A stretch of DNA of 64,000 nucleotides. Origin: Sphingobium sp. KCTC 72723. Lineage in GTDB: Bacteria; Pseudomonadota; Alphaproteobacteria; Sphingomonadales; Sphingomonadaceae. Below the pieces are notes generated by a model, which saw only the letters and a program-made list of their open reading frames with translations, was not told the DNA's origin and ran no database searches. Below, one piece after another: positions 36,689 through 44,672 of this stretch. Numbering within the stretch: the stretch's first letter is position 1; each line of letters starts with the position of its first letter. The stretch is from positions 744,001 to 808,000 of the forward strand of contig NZ_CP060388.1 of the NCBI RefSeq assembly GCF_014280435.1, in the 5' to 3' direction. Position numbers and translations under genes: made by a program.

Positions 36689-37906
36689 TCAGAACCCCAG
36701 TGGCGCGTCCAGTTCCTTTACCTGCCAGGGAAGCCCGTGTTTGTTGAGCATGTCCATGAACGGGTCGGGGTCCATCTGTTCGATGTTGAACACGCCTTCC
36801 CCCTTCCACGCGCCGGTCAGCATCATGGCCGCGCCGATCATCGCGGGGACGCCGGTGGTGTAGCTGACGGCCTGATTGCCCGTCTCTGCATAGGCATCCT
36901 CATGATCGCAGATGTTGAGGACATAGACGGTTTTCTGGACGCCATCCTTGGTGCCGGTCGCGATGTCGCCGATGTTGGTCTTGCCCTTGGTCGTGGCGCC
37001 AAGGCTGGACGGTTCGGGCAATACGGCCTTGAGGAACTGGAGCGGGATGATTTCCTTGCCCTCATAGATCACCGGGTCGATGCGGGTCATCCCGACATTC
37101 TGAAGCACTTCGAGATGCTTGAGATAGGCGTCGCCGAAGGTCATCCAGAAGCGGATGCGCTGAATTTCCGGGTAGAATTTGGCGAGGCTTTCCAACTCCT
37201 CATGATACATGAGATACATGTTCTTCGGCCCGACCTTATCAAAGTCGAACGTCTGCTTGTGGCTCAATGCCGGGCCTTCGACCCACTGGCCGCCTTCCCA
37301 ATGGCGCGACGGCGCGGTGACTTCGCGGATGTTGATTTCCGGGTTGAAGTTGGTGGCGAAATGCTGGCCATGGTCGCCGCCATTGCAATCGAGAATGTCG
37401 AGCGTGTCGATAGTGTCGAGCAGATGCTTCTTGATATAGCTGGCAAAGACGCTGGTGACGCCGGGGTCGAAGCCCGAACCCAGCAGCGCCATGATGCCTG
37501 CTTCCTTGAAGCGTTCCTGATAGGCCCATTGCCAGCCATATTCGAATTTGGGCGTGTCGCGCGGTTCGTAATTGGCGGTGTCGAGATAGTCGGTCTTGGT
37601 CGCCAGACAGGCGTCCATGATATTGAGATCCTGATAAGGCAGGGCCAGGTTCACCACCAGTTTGGGCTGAACCTTCTCAATGAGCGCGATGGTCGCGGCT
37701 ACATCATCTGCATCGACCTGCGCCACGTCGATGGTGACGCCAGTGCGGGCCAGCACCGATTCGGCGACCTTTTCGCAGCTGACGATGCGACGGCTGGCAA
37801 GCGTGATGTGGCTGAAGATGTCGCTGTTCATCGCCATCTTGTGCACCGCGACCGACCCGACGCCGCCCGCGCCGATGACCAGAACCTTGCTCAAATTCAT
37901 CTCCAT
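36689..37906 (-). CDS. Carboxynorspermidine/carboxyspermidine synthase (saccharopine dehydrogenase family)
   Basis: A 405-residue NAD(P)H enzyme with KVLVIGAGGVGSVAVHKMA near residue 7, NLALPYQDLNIMDACL near 90 and the saccharopine dehydrogenase C-terminal domain. It condenses aspartate semialdehyde with putrescine and reduces the Schiff base to carboxyspermidine. Directly upstream of nspC (104-bp gap with a palindromic repeat). An ATG two codons downstream is an equal start candidate. Confidence 0.93.
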   Translation of the reverse strand: MEMNLSKVLVIGAGGVGSVAVHKMAMNSDIFSHITLASRRIVSCEKVAESVLARTGVTIDVAQVDADDVAATIALIEKVQPKLVVNLALPYQDLNIMDACLATKTDYLDTANYEPRDTPKFEYGWQWAYQERFKEAGIMALLGSGFDPGVTSVFASYIKKHLLDTIDTLDILDCNGGDHGQHFATNFNPEINIREVTAPSRHWEGGQWVEGPALSHKQTFDFDKVGPKNMYLMYHEELESLAKFYPEIQRIRFWMTFGDAYLKHLEVLQNVGMTRIDPVIYEGKEIIPLQFLKAVLPEPSSLGATTKGKTNIGDIATGTKDGVQKTVYVLNICDHEDAYAETGNQAVSYTTGVPAMIGAAMMLTGAWKGEGVFNIEQMDPDPFMDMLNKHGLPWQVKELDAPLGF

Positions 37907-38095
37907 ATCCTGTGCGCGGCACTTCCGCGAAAGCGCCCATATAGGGGCTTGGCATGACAGCGCAAAGACGCAGTGTAATTGGGTGGCGCGAGCGTCTGCC
38001 CTTTAGGTCATGCTTGCACCCATATGGCGCGGTCAGGCGTATCTGTGCTGCATCCCGACATTGGTGGGGTGCCAAAGATCTGGAAGGATGCCCCT

Positions 38096-38659
38096 ATGAA
38101 GTTCACCCCCATGACGATCGCCCTCGCCGGCGTGCTGTTGACCGCGAGCGGCGGCGGGATTGCCTATGCGCAGATGGCCAAGAATCCGATGGTCGGCGGC
38201 GCGGCGATGTATCCGACGAAGGACATCATCGATAATGCCGTCAATTCCAAAGACCACACCACGCTGGTCGCTGCAGTCAAGGCAGCCGGTCTGGTCGATA
38301 CGTTGAAAGGTGCAGGGCCGTTTACGGTATTCGCGCCGACCAACGCCGCCTTTGCCAAGCTGCCCGCAGGCACGGTGGACACGCTGTTGAAGCCGGAGAA
38401 TAAGGCGACGCTGACCGGCGTGCTGACCTATCATGTCGTGCCGGGCAAGATGAACGCCAAGGACATTGCCGCCAAGGCGAAGGCCAACAAGGGCAAGGCC
38501 GTACTGACCACCGCGCAGGGCGAGACGCTGACCGTGTGGCAGAAGGGCAAGGATTGGTATGTCACTGACGCAAAGGGTGGATCGGCCAAGATCACCATTG
38601 CCGACGTCAACCAGTCCAACGGCGTCATTCACGTCATCGATACGGTATTGATGCCCTGA
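38096..38659 (+). CDS. Fasciclin domain-containing exported protein
   Basis: 187 residues: signal peptide ([20 protein letters not shown]) followed by one FAS1 domain with the two conserved motifs, [17 protein letters not shown] near 77 and HVIDTVLMP at the C-terminus, plus YHVVPGK near 115. FAS1 domains mediate adhesion or sit in the cell envelope; no specific role is known. AAGGA lies about 7 nt before the ATG; the longer frame from 37979 is rejected because it would bury the signal peptide. Confidence 0.9.
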   Translation: MKFTPMTIALAGVLLTASGGGIAYAQMAKNPMVGGAAMYPTKDIIDNAVNSKDHTTLVAAVKAAGLVDTLKGAGPFTVFAPTNAAFAKLPAGTVDTLLKPENKATLTGVLTYHVVPGKMNAKDIAAKAKANKGKAVLTTAQGETLTVWQKGKDWYVTDAKGGSAKITIADVNQSNGVIHVIDTVLMP

Positions 38660-38732
38660 TCCGTGCGATATTGACGTGAAGGCCGATGGGCCGATGGCTG
38701 CACCCCTTGCCATCGGCCCGTTTGTTTGTGGG

Positions 38733-39080
38733 TCAGAAACGCGCGCCGTCGACCTTTGTGATGGTCAATGTGTCGAGGTCGATGGATGGTGCGCAGCGCA
38801 GGTTGATGGCGCGCATCGGGGCGGTGGCGGACTGGCCGAGCGCGAAAGGCTGGGTGCCGCAAGTGCGGCAGAATTGATGTGTGATCGCGTGCTTGTAGAA
38901 ATGATAGTCGGTGATCTGGTCTTCGCCGCTGTCCAGCGTGAATTGGTCGGTGGAAACGAAGGTGAGGACCAGCCCCTTGGCATGACAATGGGAGCAGTTG
39001 CAGGTCATTGCTTCGGTGGGGACGTCGGCGGCGACGGTGAAGGTGACAGCGCCGCAGTGGCAGCTTCCGGTGTAGGGCAT
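38733..39080 (-). CDS. GFA family protein (zinc, glutathione-dependent formaldehyde-activating-like)
   Basis: A 115-residue single-domain protein with the Cys pattern of the GFA/CENP-V fold: GSCHCGAV at residues 6-13, CNCSHC near 27 and FCRTCGTQPF near 70. These bind zinc. Some members spontaneously bind glutathione and formaldehyde, but for most the function is unknown. Confidence 0.88.
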   Translation of the reverse strand: MPYTGSCHCGAVTFTVAADVPTEAMTCNCSHCHAKGLVLTFVSTDQFTLDSGEDQITDYHFYKHAITHQFCRTCGTQPFALGQSATAPMRAINLRCAPSIDLDTLTITKVDGARF

Positions 39081-39092
39081 GGGGTGGTTTCC

Positions 39093-39380
39093 TTATTCGC
39101 GTAGCAACATCACCGCTTGCCTAGCAAATGCCGCAGCATCCGCCCCGCGTAAAAATCCGGCTACAGCGCCCATGCTGGGCCAAAGTGGGCCGAAAAGGAA
39201 ATCCAATCCACTTGTGGATCGGATGTTTTCTGGATGGGTGGCCTGCCAGATGCTGATGTAGATAATCATTGCAATGGGGACGGACAGCAGCCCGATGCAG
39301 CCAGATTTATGACGCGAAATGGCGACGCCGAATAGAAGACCGGCGAACGCGCCGTAGAGTAGCAGCATTTGGATCGTCAT
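39093..39380 (-). CDS. Hypothetical small membrane protein
   Basis: 95 residues with two predicted helices (MLLLYGAFAGLLFGVAI and GLLSVPIAMIIYISIW) and a C-terminal part GLDFLFGPLWPSMGAVAGFLRGAD that may be a third. No family was recognised. It sits 12 bp upstream of the GFA gene on the same strand and may be co-transcribed with it. Confidence 0.6.
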   Translation of the reverse strand: MTIQMLLLYGAFAGLLFGVAISRHKSGCIGLLSVPIAMIIYISIWQATHPENIRSTSGLDFLFGPLWPSMGAVAGFLRGADAAAFARQAVMLLRE

Positions 39381-39436
39381 GGCGGGAGCGCATCTGAGTC
39401 CGGCTTAGAAGAGAATGCCGATTGCGAAAATACTAT

Positions 39437-39524
39437 CCGTTCGCCCTGAGCCTGTCGAAGGGCCGTTCTTTTCTCGTTGCGGTGCAAAGAAAGGACGAGG
39501 CTTCGACAGGCTCAGCCCGAACGG
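39437..39524. repeat. Inverted repeat, gagcctgtcgaag family
   Basis: Arms centred on cctgtcgaag (39451-39460) and cttcgacagg (39501-39510), extended by ccgttcgccctgag and ctcagcccgaacgg, pair across a roughly 40-bp spacer. This is a second repeat family, related to the one at 42229-42292, and different from the cccagcg family. Confidence 0.75.
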
Positions 39525-39533
39525 TGTGGGGGG

Positions 39534-40327
39534 CTAGGCGGCGTGGACAAATTTGAGCCAGTATCTGGCGGCGGCTATATGGACCATTCCGAGGAAGCTG
39601 TTGGCCAGTTGATCGTAGCGGGTGGCGATGGCGCGGTTGATCTTGAGCTGCCCGAACATGCGCTCAATGCGATTGCGCTGCTTGTAGAGCGCCCGATCAT
39701 GCTCGATTTTCACGCGGCGGTTTGATCTGCCAGGGATGACGGCTTCGATATTCCGTTCGGCAAGGTCGGCACGGATCGTGTCAGCGTCGTAGCCTTTGTC
39801 GGCGAGAAAAGCCTTAGGTGGACGCTCGGGCAGGCCGATCAGGGCGTCATAGGCTTTGCAATCTGCGGCCTCGCCGATCGTCAGATGGAAGGCGAGCGGT
39901 CGGCCGAGGGCATCTGCCAGGCAGTGAAGCTTACTGGTGAACCCGCCCCGCGAGCGGCCAAGAGCGCGTCGATGAGTCCCCCTTTTCCGCCCGCTGCCGA
40001 AACATGGGCGCGGACTGTGGTGCTGTCGATGCTGTAGTGGCGGCTGTCCGCCATGACCTCGGCGAGCGTCACTGCCACGGTCTCCCAAACCCCTGCTTCG
40101 CTCCAGCGCCGGAACCGCCGATAGATGGTGTTCCAACTGCCATATTTTGGTGGCACGTCGCGCCATGGAGCGCCGCAGCGGAGCCGCCAGAGAATGCCGT
40201 TGATGATCGAACGATTCTGCTCGGGAGGTCTACCTCGGCCGCGGTTGTCAGGGTCAATGGGCAGCAGACCCTTGAGAACACGCCATTCTGCTTCGGTGAG
40301 ATCGCCCCTGCTCAAACCTGCCTCCAA
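39534..40327 (-). CDS. IS5-family transposase, two overlapping frames joined by -1 frameshift
   Basis: The first frame (39881-40327) encodes the DUF4096-type N-terminus (LTEAEWRVLKGLLP, GAPWRDVPPKYGSWNTIYRRFRRW) and the first DDE Asp in YSIDSTTVRAH. The second frame (39534-40166) carries LADKGYDADTIR (second Asp) and YKQRNRIERMFGQLK (Y-2-R-3-E-6-K with the catalytic Glu). A continuous protein requires a -1 shift at the slippery run AAAAGGGGG (minus strand, 39986-39978), turning GGKGG|LID into GGKGG|THRRA. Start is TTG at 40327 or at 40315, the latter with GGAGG 5 nt upstream. Confidence 0.9.
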
Positions 40328-40634
40328 AAGCAGCCTTGAATCAATCCTCTTGGGCTACGTCAATCGCATCGACGTCCAAAATGCCATAAGGCGCATATAC
40401 TATTCCTCCAAGGTGATGGACAGTTCGAGAGGGCTGTCGCTATCCGCAAAAAATCGGCTGCCATCCTCAAATTCGATCACCACCTCTCCATCGCGGTGGC
40501 GCATGACACGGCGGACAACCTTGCCAATCAGCATCGACGTAGCTCGTTCGCTCTCTTCTTCCAGCGTCATTCCCAATGGTAACAACCAGATCGCAGGAAA
40601 GCGATCCTGCTAACATCGAATTTGTCCACGCCGC
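39538..40634 (-). mobile_element. IS5-family insertion sequence with passenger ORF
   Basis: 1,097-bp element with perfect 16-bp terminal inverted repeats gcggcgtggacaaatt (39538-39553) and its complement (40619-40634), flanked by a CTAG target duplication (39534-39537 and 40635-40638), as in YWAR-target IS5 elements. It carries a two-frame transposase and one small ORF, all on the minus strand. Both the transposase stop and the host ligase stop are TAG codons within the CTAG duplications, so the insertion recreated the ligase stop precisely. Confidence 0.92.
40400..40570 (-). CDS. Small IS passenger protein, 56 aa, unknown
   Basis: Lies inside the inverted repeats upstream of the transposase, same strand. 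The product MTLEEESERATSMLIGKVV..., with an acidic C-terminus (VVIEFEDGSRFFADSDSPLELSITLEE), resembles a small beta-rich protein; an in-frame TTG at 40585 would add five residues. No family recognised. It is not part of the usual IS5 core and may be a passenger or a transposition modulator. Confidence 0.55.
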   Translation of the reverse strand: MTLEEESERATSMLIGKVVRRVMRHRDGEVVIEFEDGSRFFADSDSPLELSITLEE

Positions 40635-42218
40635 CTAGCGCACCAGTTTCCGCAACCCTTCCACAGTATCCGCTTCCGCCGCTGGCTTGTCCCGCCTGAT
40701 CCGGGCGATCCTTGGGAAGCGCATGGCGAGGCCGGATTTGTGGCGCTTGCTGTCGTGGATGCTATCGAAGGCGACTTCCAGCACCAGCGTCTTTTCCACT
40801 TCGCGCACCGGGCCGAAGCGAGCGACCGTGTTCTGGCGGACGAAGCGGTCGAGCCATTTGAGTTCCTCGTCGGTGAAGCCGCTATAGGCTTTGCCTACCG
40901 GGTGCAGGTCGCCGTCCGCAGTCCAGCAGCCGAAAGTGTAATCGGAATAGAAGGAGGAGCGTTTGCCGTGGCCGCGCTGGGCGTACATCATCACGCAATC
41001 GGCGGTTAGCGGATCGCGTTTCCATTTATACCATAGTGCAGCCTTGCGCCCGGCGACATAGGGGCTGTCGCGGCGTTTGAGCATGACGCCTTCGATCGCG
41101 GCGTCGCGCGCACCGGCGCGGATGTCGGCCAGCGCGTCGAAATCGACGGCGTCTATGACGGCGGACAGGTCGAAGCGAGTGGCTTCGAGGTGCGGCATGA
41201 AGGCTTCGAGCCGGGCGCGGCGTTGCTCCCACGGCAGGGCGCGCAAATCCTCGTCGCCTTCGAGCAGCAGGTCGTAGAGGCGGACGAAGGCGGGGTAATC
41301 GGCCTGCATCTTTGCGCTGACGACCTTTCGGCCGAGGCGCTGTTGCAGGGCGTTGAAACTGGCCGCCTCCCCACCCTGAAATTCGCCGCGCACCAGCAAT
41401 TCGCCGTCCAGCACGGCATGGCCGGTGAAAGCAGATGCGATTTCGGGGAAGCTGGCGGAAATATCATCGCCCGCGCGGCTGTAGAGGCGGGTTTGTGTCC
41501 CTGTGCCGACGATCTGGATGCGGATGCCGTCCCATTTCCATTCGGCGGCATAATCGGTCAGGTCCACGCTGTCGGCTTCGAGCGGGTGAGCGAGCATGAA
41601 GGGGCGAAAGAAGGGCGTGCCTGCCGGATCGGGACGGGTGGCGCGCCCTTCGGCCCAGTCGAACAGGGCGGCGTAGGGGGGCGAGAGGGCGTGCCAGACC
41701 TGCTCGACATCATCGACGTCGAGGCCGAATGCCTGCGCAAAGCCGGTCTTGGCGAGCCGGGCGGAAATGCCGACGCGCAATCCCCCGGTGGCGAGTTTGA
41801 GCAGGGCGAAGCGGCCCGATGCGTCGAGATGGTCCATCATCTGTGCGAGTAAATCGGGCGCTGCGGCGCGGCTGGTGGCGTGGAGGCGATCGACCACGGT
41901 AGCGAGCGTCAGGGTGCCATCGTCTAGGTCGGGCGGTTCGTTGGGCGGTGGCGGCCAGAGGAGGGCGACGGTTTCGGCGAGGTCGCCGACATAATCGCGG
42001 CTCATTTCATAGAGGACGGGATCGACGCGAGCGCGAATCATATCGCCGATGGCGGATGATTTGACGGCCTTGAGGTCGAGGCTGCCGGTCAGCGCGGCGA
42101 GCGCCCAGCCGCGATCCGGGTCCGGCGCGGCGCGGAGGTAAGCGGCGATCAGGGCGAGTTTGCCGTTGCGCGATCGGGTATAGACGAGCGCGTCGAGGAG
42201 TTGGGAGAAGGCTCTCAT
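40635..42218 (-). CDS. ATP-dependent DNA ligase, DNA damage response-associated
   Basis: A 527-residue ATP-dependent ligase. N-terminal DNA-binding domain (about 1-210), then the adenylation motif EWKWDGIRIQ with the nucleophilic Lys near residue 229, LDGELLV, YDLLLEGDEDLR, GVMLKRRDSPYV and the LWYKWKRDPL motif, and an OB-fold C-terminus. Bacterial ligases of this length pair with an MBL-fold exonuclease, a DEXH helicase and a phosphoesterase in a DNA damage cluster; here only the exonuclease is adjacent. The stop TAG is in the IS target duplication. Confidence 0.9.
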   Translation of the reverse strand: MRAFSQLLDALVYTRSRNGKLALIAAYLRAAPDPDRGWALAALTGSLDLKAVKSSAIGDMIRARVDPVLYEMSRDYVGDLAETVALLWPPPPNEPPDLDDGTLTLATVVDRLHATSRAAAPDLLAQMMDHLDASGRFALLKLATGGLRVGISARLAKTGFAQAFGLDVDDVEQVWHALSPPYAALFDWAEGRATRPDPAGTPFFRPFMLAHPLEADSVDLTDYAAEWKWDGIRIQIVGTGTQTRLYSRAGDDISASFPEIASAFTGHAVLDGELLVRGEFQGGEAASFNALQQRLGRKVVSAKMQADYPAFVRLYDLLLEGDEDLRALPWEQRRARLEAFMPHLEATRFDLSAVIDAVDFDALADIRAGARDAAIEGVMLKRRDSPYVAGRKAALWYKWKRDPLTADCVMMYAQRGHGKRSSFYSDYTFGCWTADGDLHPVGKAYSGFTDEELKWLDRFVRQNTVARFGPVREVEKTLVLEVAFDSIHDSKRHKSGLAMRFPRIARIRRDKPAAEADTVEGLRKLVR

Positions 42219-42228
42219 GCGCCAACAT

Positions 42229-42292
42229 CCGTTCGGTTCGAGCTTGTCGAGAACGCGCGCGAGACAGTTCTCGACAAGCTCGAACCGAACGG
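42229..42292. repeat. Perfect 26-bp inverted repeat between exonuclease and ligase genes
   Basis: Arms at 42229-42254 and 42267-42292 are perfectly complementary (core gagcttgtcgagaac), with a 12-nt loop. It lies in the 94-bp gap between the exonuclease stop and the ligase start, so on the shared transcript it would form a very stable hairpin 10 nt upstream of the ligase start codon. Confidence 0.85.
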
Positions 42293-42312
42293 GTGGGGGG
42301 ATGTCCGGGCCG

Positions 42313-43308
42313 TCACCCTTCCTCCTCCTCGTCGTCGCGGCCGACCAGGGCGAGCGCGCGGGCGCGAATCTGGTGAGTCATGCACCAGTGGAGCAGCGCT
42401 TCCTCGCGCCCGTGGGTGATCCAGGTTTCGGTGGGGGCAACCTCGCGGATCGTGTCGGTCAATTCGTCCCAGTCGGCATGGTCGGACAGGATCAGTGGCA
42501 GTTCGACATTTTTCTGCCGCGCGCGCTGGCGCACGCGCATCCAGCCGGACGCCATGGCGGTGATGGGGTCGGGCAAGCGGCGGCTCCAGCGGTCGTTGAG
42601 GGCGGAGGGCGGGGCGACTACGATGGAACCGCGCATATCCTTCGCCGCAACGCCGGTGGCGGGGCGCAGGTCGCCCATTTCGACGCCGAGTTCGGCATAG
42701 AGCGCGCACATCCGCTCCATTGCGCCGTGCAGATAGATGGGGTCATGATGGCCGCGTGCGCGCAGTTCGCAGATGACCCGTTGCGCCTTGCCCAGTGCAT
42801 AAGCACCGACCAGCACCGAGCGATCGGGATTGGCGTGGAGCGCGGCGAGCAGCCGGTCGATTTCGCTGCCAGTGTCGGGGTGGCGGAATACGGGCAGGCC
42901 AAATGTCGCTTCGGTCACGAAGATGTCGCAAGGGACCGGCTCGAACGGGGGGCAGGTGGGGTCGGGGCGGCGTTTATAGTCGCCGGTGACGACGACCCGT
43001 TCGCCCGCATGGGTCAGGACGATCTGCGCCGATCCCAGCACATGGCCAGCGGGAACGTAGCGGATGGTGACGCCGCCCAGCCGGATTTCCTCGCCATAGC
43101 CGACCGGCGTGCCGGACGCCGTGCCATAGCGCAGCGCCATGATCGCCAGCGTTTCGCGCGTGGCCCAGACATGGCCATGGCCGCCGCGCGCATGATCGGC
43201 ATGGCCATGCGTCACCAGCGCCCGTTCGCGCGGGATCGACGGGTCGATCCACGCATCGGCGGGGCGGACGTAGATGCCGGTGGGGTGGGGTTCTATCCAG
43301 TGCGCCAT
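42313..43308 (-). CDS. Ligase-associated DNA damage response exonuclease (MBL fold)
   Basis: A 331-residue metallo-beta-lactamase-fold nuclease of the CPSF73/SNM1-like type. Metal ligands: THGHADHARGGH near residue 34, GSAQIVLTHAG-VVTGDYK near 100 and LSDHADWDEL near 275. It is the exonuclease partner of the downstream ATP-dependent ligase. Start ATG at 43308 gives MAHWIEPHPTGIYV, the usual N-terminus; an upstream start at 43347 is less likely. Confidence 0.9.
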   Translation of the reverse strand: MAHWIEPHPTGIYVRPADAWIDPSIPRERALVTHGHADHARGGHGHVWATRETLAIMALRYGTASGTPVGYGEEIRLGGVTIRYVPAGHVLGSAQIVLTHAGERVVVTGDYKRRPDPTCPPFEPVPCDIFVTEATFGLPVFRHPDTGSEIDRLLAALHANPDRSVLVGAYALGKAQRVICELRARGHHDPIYLHGAMERMCALYAELGVEMGDLRPATGVAAKDMRGSIVVAPPSALNDRWSRRLPDPITAMASGWMRVRQRARQKNVELPLILSDHADWDELTDTIREVAPTETWITHGREEALLHWCMTHQIRARALALVGRDDEEEEG

Positions 43309-43350
43309 GCAGGGTAAAAGATGGGAGCGGGCGTCAATGTTCCGCAACCT

Positions 43351-43390
43351 GTTTCATCGTGCAGTCATCCCTTTGTCATGCCTGTGCCAC
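43351..43390 (+). promoter_or_regulatory. Candidate Pho box array before btaA (four half sites)
   Basis: Four heptamers spaced exactly 11 bp: GTTTCAT (43351-43357), CAGTCAT (43362-43368), TTGTCAT (43373-43379) and GTGCCAC (43384-43390). The PhoB consensus is two CTGTCAT-like heptamers 11 bp apart. It ends 52 bp before the btaA start. Confidence 0.6.
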
Positions 43391-43442
43391 GCGCCTGCCC
43401 TATGCGCCGCGCCACGACCCGACGGCGAGGAGGCTTTACGAC

Positions 43443-44672
43443 ATGGCGGTACCGGCACATCAGAACGTCACGCGCGCAGTGCATCGGCATCGGCATCTGT
43501 CGAAACAGGGGTTGCTGGAGCGGGCCTTCACCTTTGCGTTTCGCGGCCTCGTCTATGCCCAGATATGGGAAGACCCGGTAGTGGATATGGAGGCGCTGGC
43601 CATCACGCCCGATTGCCATGTCGTGACGATCGCGTCGGGGGGCTGCAACGTCCTGTCCTACTTGACTGACGATCCGGCGAAGATTACGGCCGTCGACCTA
43701 AATACCGCACATATTGCGCTCAACCGGCTCAAGCTGATGGCGGCGCGGACCTTGCCCGACCATGCGGCGTTTCACCGCTTCTTCGCGCAGGCGGACAGCC
43801 GGGAGAATGTGGCGGCCTATCGCGATGTCGTGGCCCCGCATCTGGACGAAGCGACGCGGCGTTATTGGGAAGGGCGCGACCTGATCGGGCGGCGGCGGAT
43901 CGGTGGCTTCGCGCGGGGCATCTACAAGCATGGCCTGCTGGGGCGGTTCATTGGCGCGGCGCATCTGCTGGCGCGGCTGCATGGCGTCAATCCCAAGCGG
44001 ATGCTGGACGCGAAAACGATGGAGGAGCAGCGGGCCATTTTCGATGCGGAGCTGGCGCCGTTCTTCGAAAAAGGCTTTGTGCGCTGGCTGACCAGCCAGC
44101 CTGCATCGCTGTTCGGGCTGGGCATCCCGCCCGCGCAGTTCGAGGCGCTGGCCGGGGACGACCGGATGGACACGGTGTTGAAGGCGCGGCTCAAAAAGCT
44201 GGCGTGCGATTTCGACCTGAAGGATAATTATTTCGCGGTGCAGGCGTTCGGGCGGGGCTATGCGGCCAATGACCCTGCAAGCGAGGGGCCGTTGCCGCCC
44301 TATTTGCAGGCGGTGAACCATGACGCCGTGCGGGCGCGGGCCGACCGCGTCGATGTGCGTCACGTCAACTTCACCGATTTTCTCCGCGATCAGCCTGCCG
44401 GATCGGCGGATCGCTACATATTGCTGGATGCGCAGGACTGGATGGATGACGACCAGTTGAACGCGCTGTGGGCGCAGATCACGCGGACGGCAAAGCCGGG
44501 CGCGCGGGTGCTGTTCCGTACCGCAGGAGAGCCGAGCATATTGCCGGGGCGGGTCATGGACAGCGTGCTGGACCAGTGGGACTATCGTGCGGAAGCATCG
44601 CGCGATTATACCGCGCGCGACCGTTCGGCCATTTATGGCGGCGTGCATCTCTATGTGCTGAAAGGCGCGTGA
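43443..44672 (+). CDS. btaA: BtaA: SAM:diacylglycerol 3-amino-3-carboxypropyltransferase (DUF3419)
   Basis: A 409-residue protein of the DUF3419 family, first enzyme of betaine lipid (DGTS) synthesis: it moves the aminocarboxypropyl group of SAM to diacylglycerol. YAQIWEDPVVDMEAL near residue 39, TIASGGCNVLSYL near 64 (SAM site), DLNTAHIALNRLKL near 86 and LLDAQDWMDD near 330 match the family. Start ATG at 43443 with GAGGAGG upstream. Its stop overlaps the start of btaB (TGATG). Confidence 0.92.
   Translation: MAVPAHQNVTRAVHRHRHLSKQGLLERAFTFAFRGLVYAQIWEDPVVDMEALAITPDCHVVTIASGGCNVLSYLTDDPAKITAVDLNTAHIALNRLKLMAARTLPDHAAFHRFFAQADSRENVAAYRDVVAPHLDEATRRYWEGRDLIGRRRIGGFARGIYKHGLLGRFIGAAHLLARLHGVNPKRMLDAKTMEEQRAIFDAELAPFFEKGFVRWLTSQPASLFGLGIPPAQFEALAGDDRMDTVLKARLKKLACDFDLKDNYFAVQAFGRGYAANDPASEGPLPPYLQAVNHDAVRARADRVDVRHVNFTDFLRDQPAGSADRYILLDAQDWMDDDQLNALWAQITRTAKPGARVLFRTAGEPSILPGRVMDSVLDQWDYRAEASRDYTARDRSAIYGGVHLYVLKGA

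Noticed and set aside
35481..36863. 460-aa plus-strand open frame
   Set aside because: Antisense to the carboxynorspermidine decarboxylase gene, no family character.
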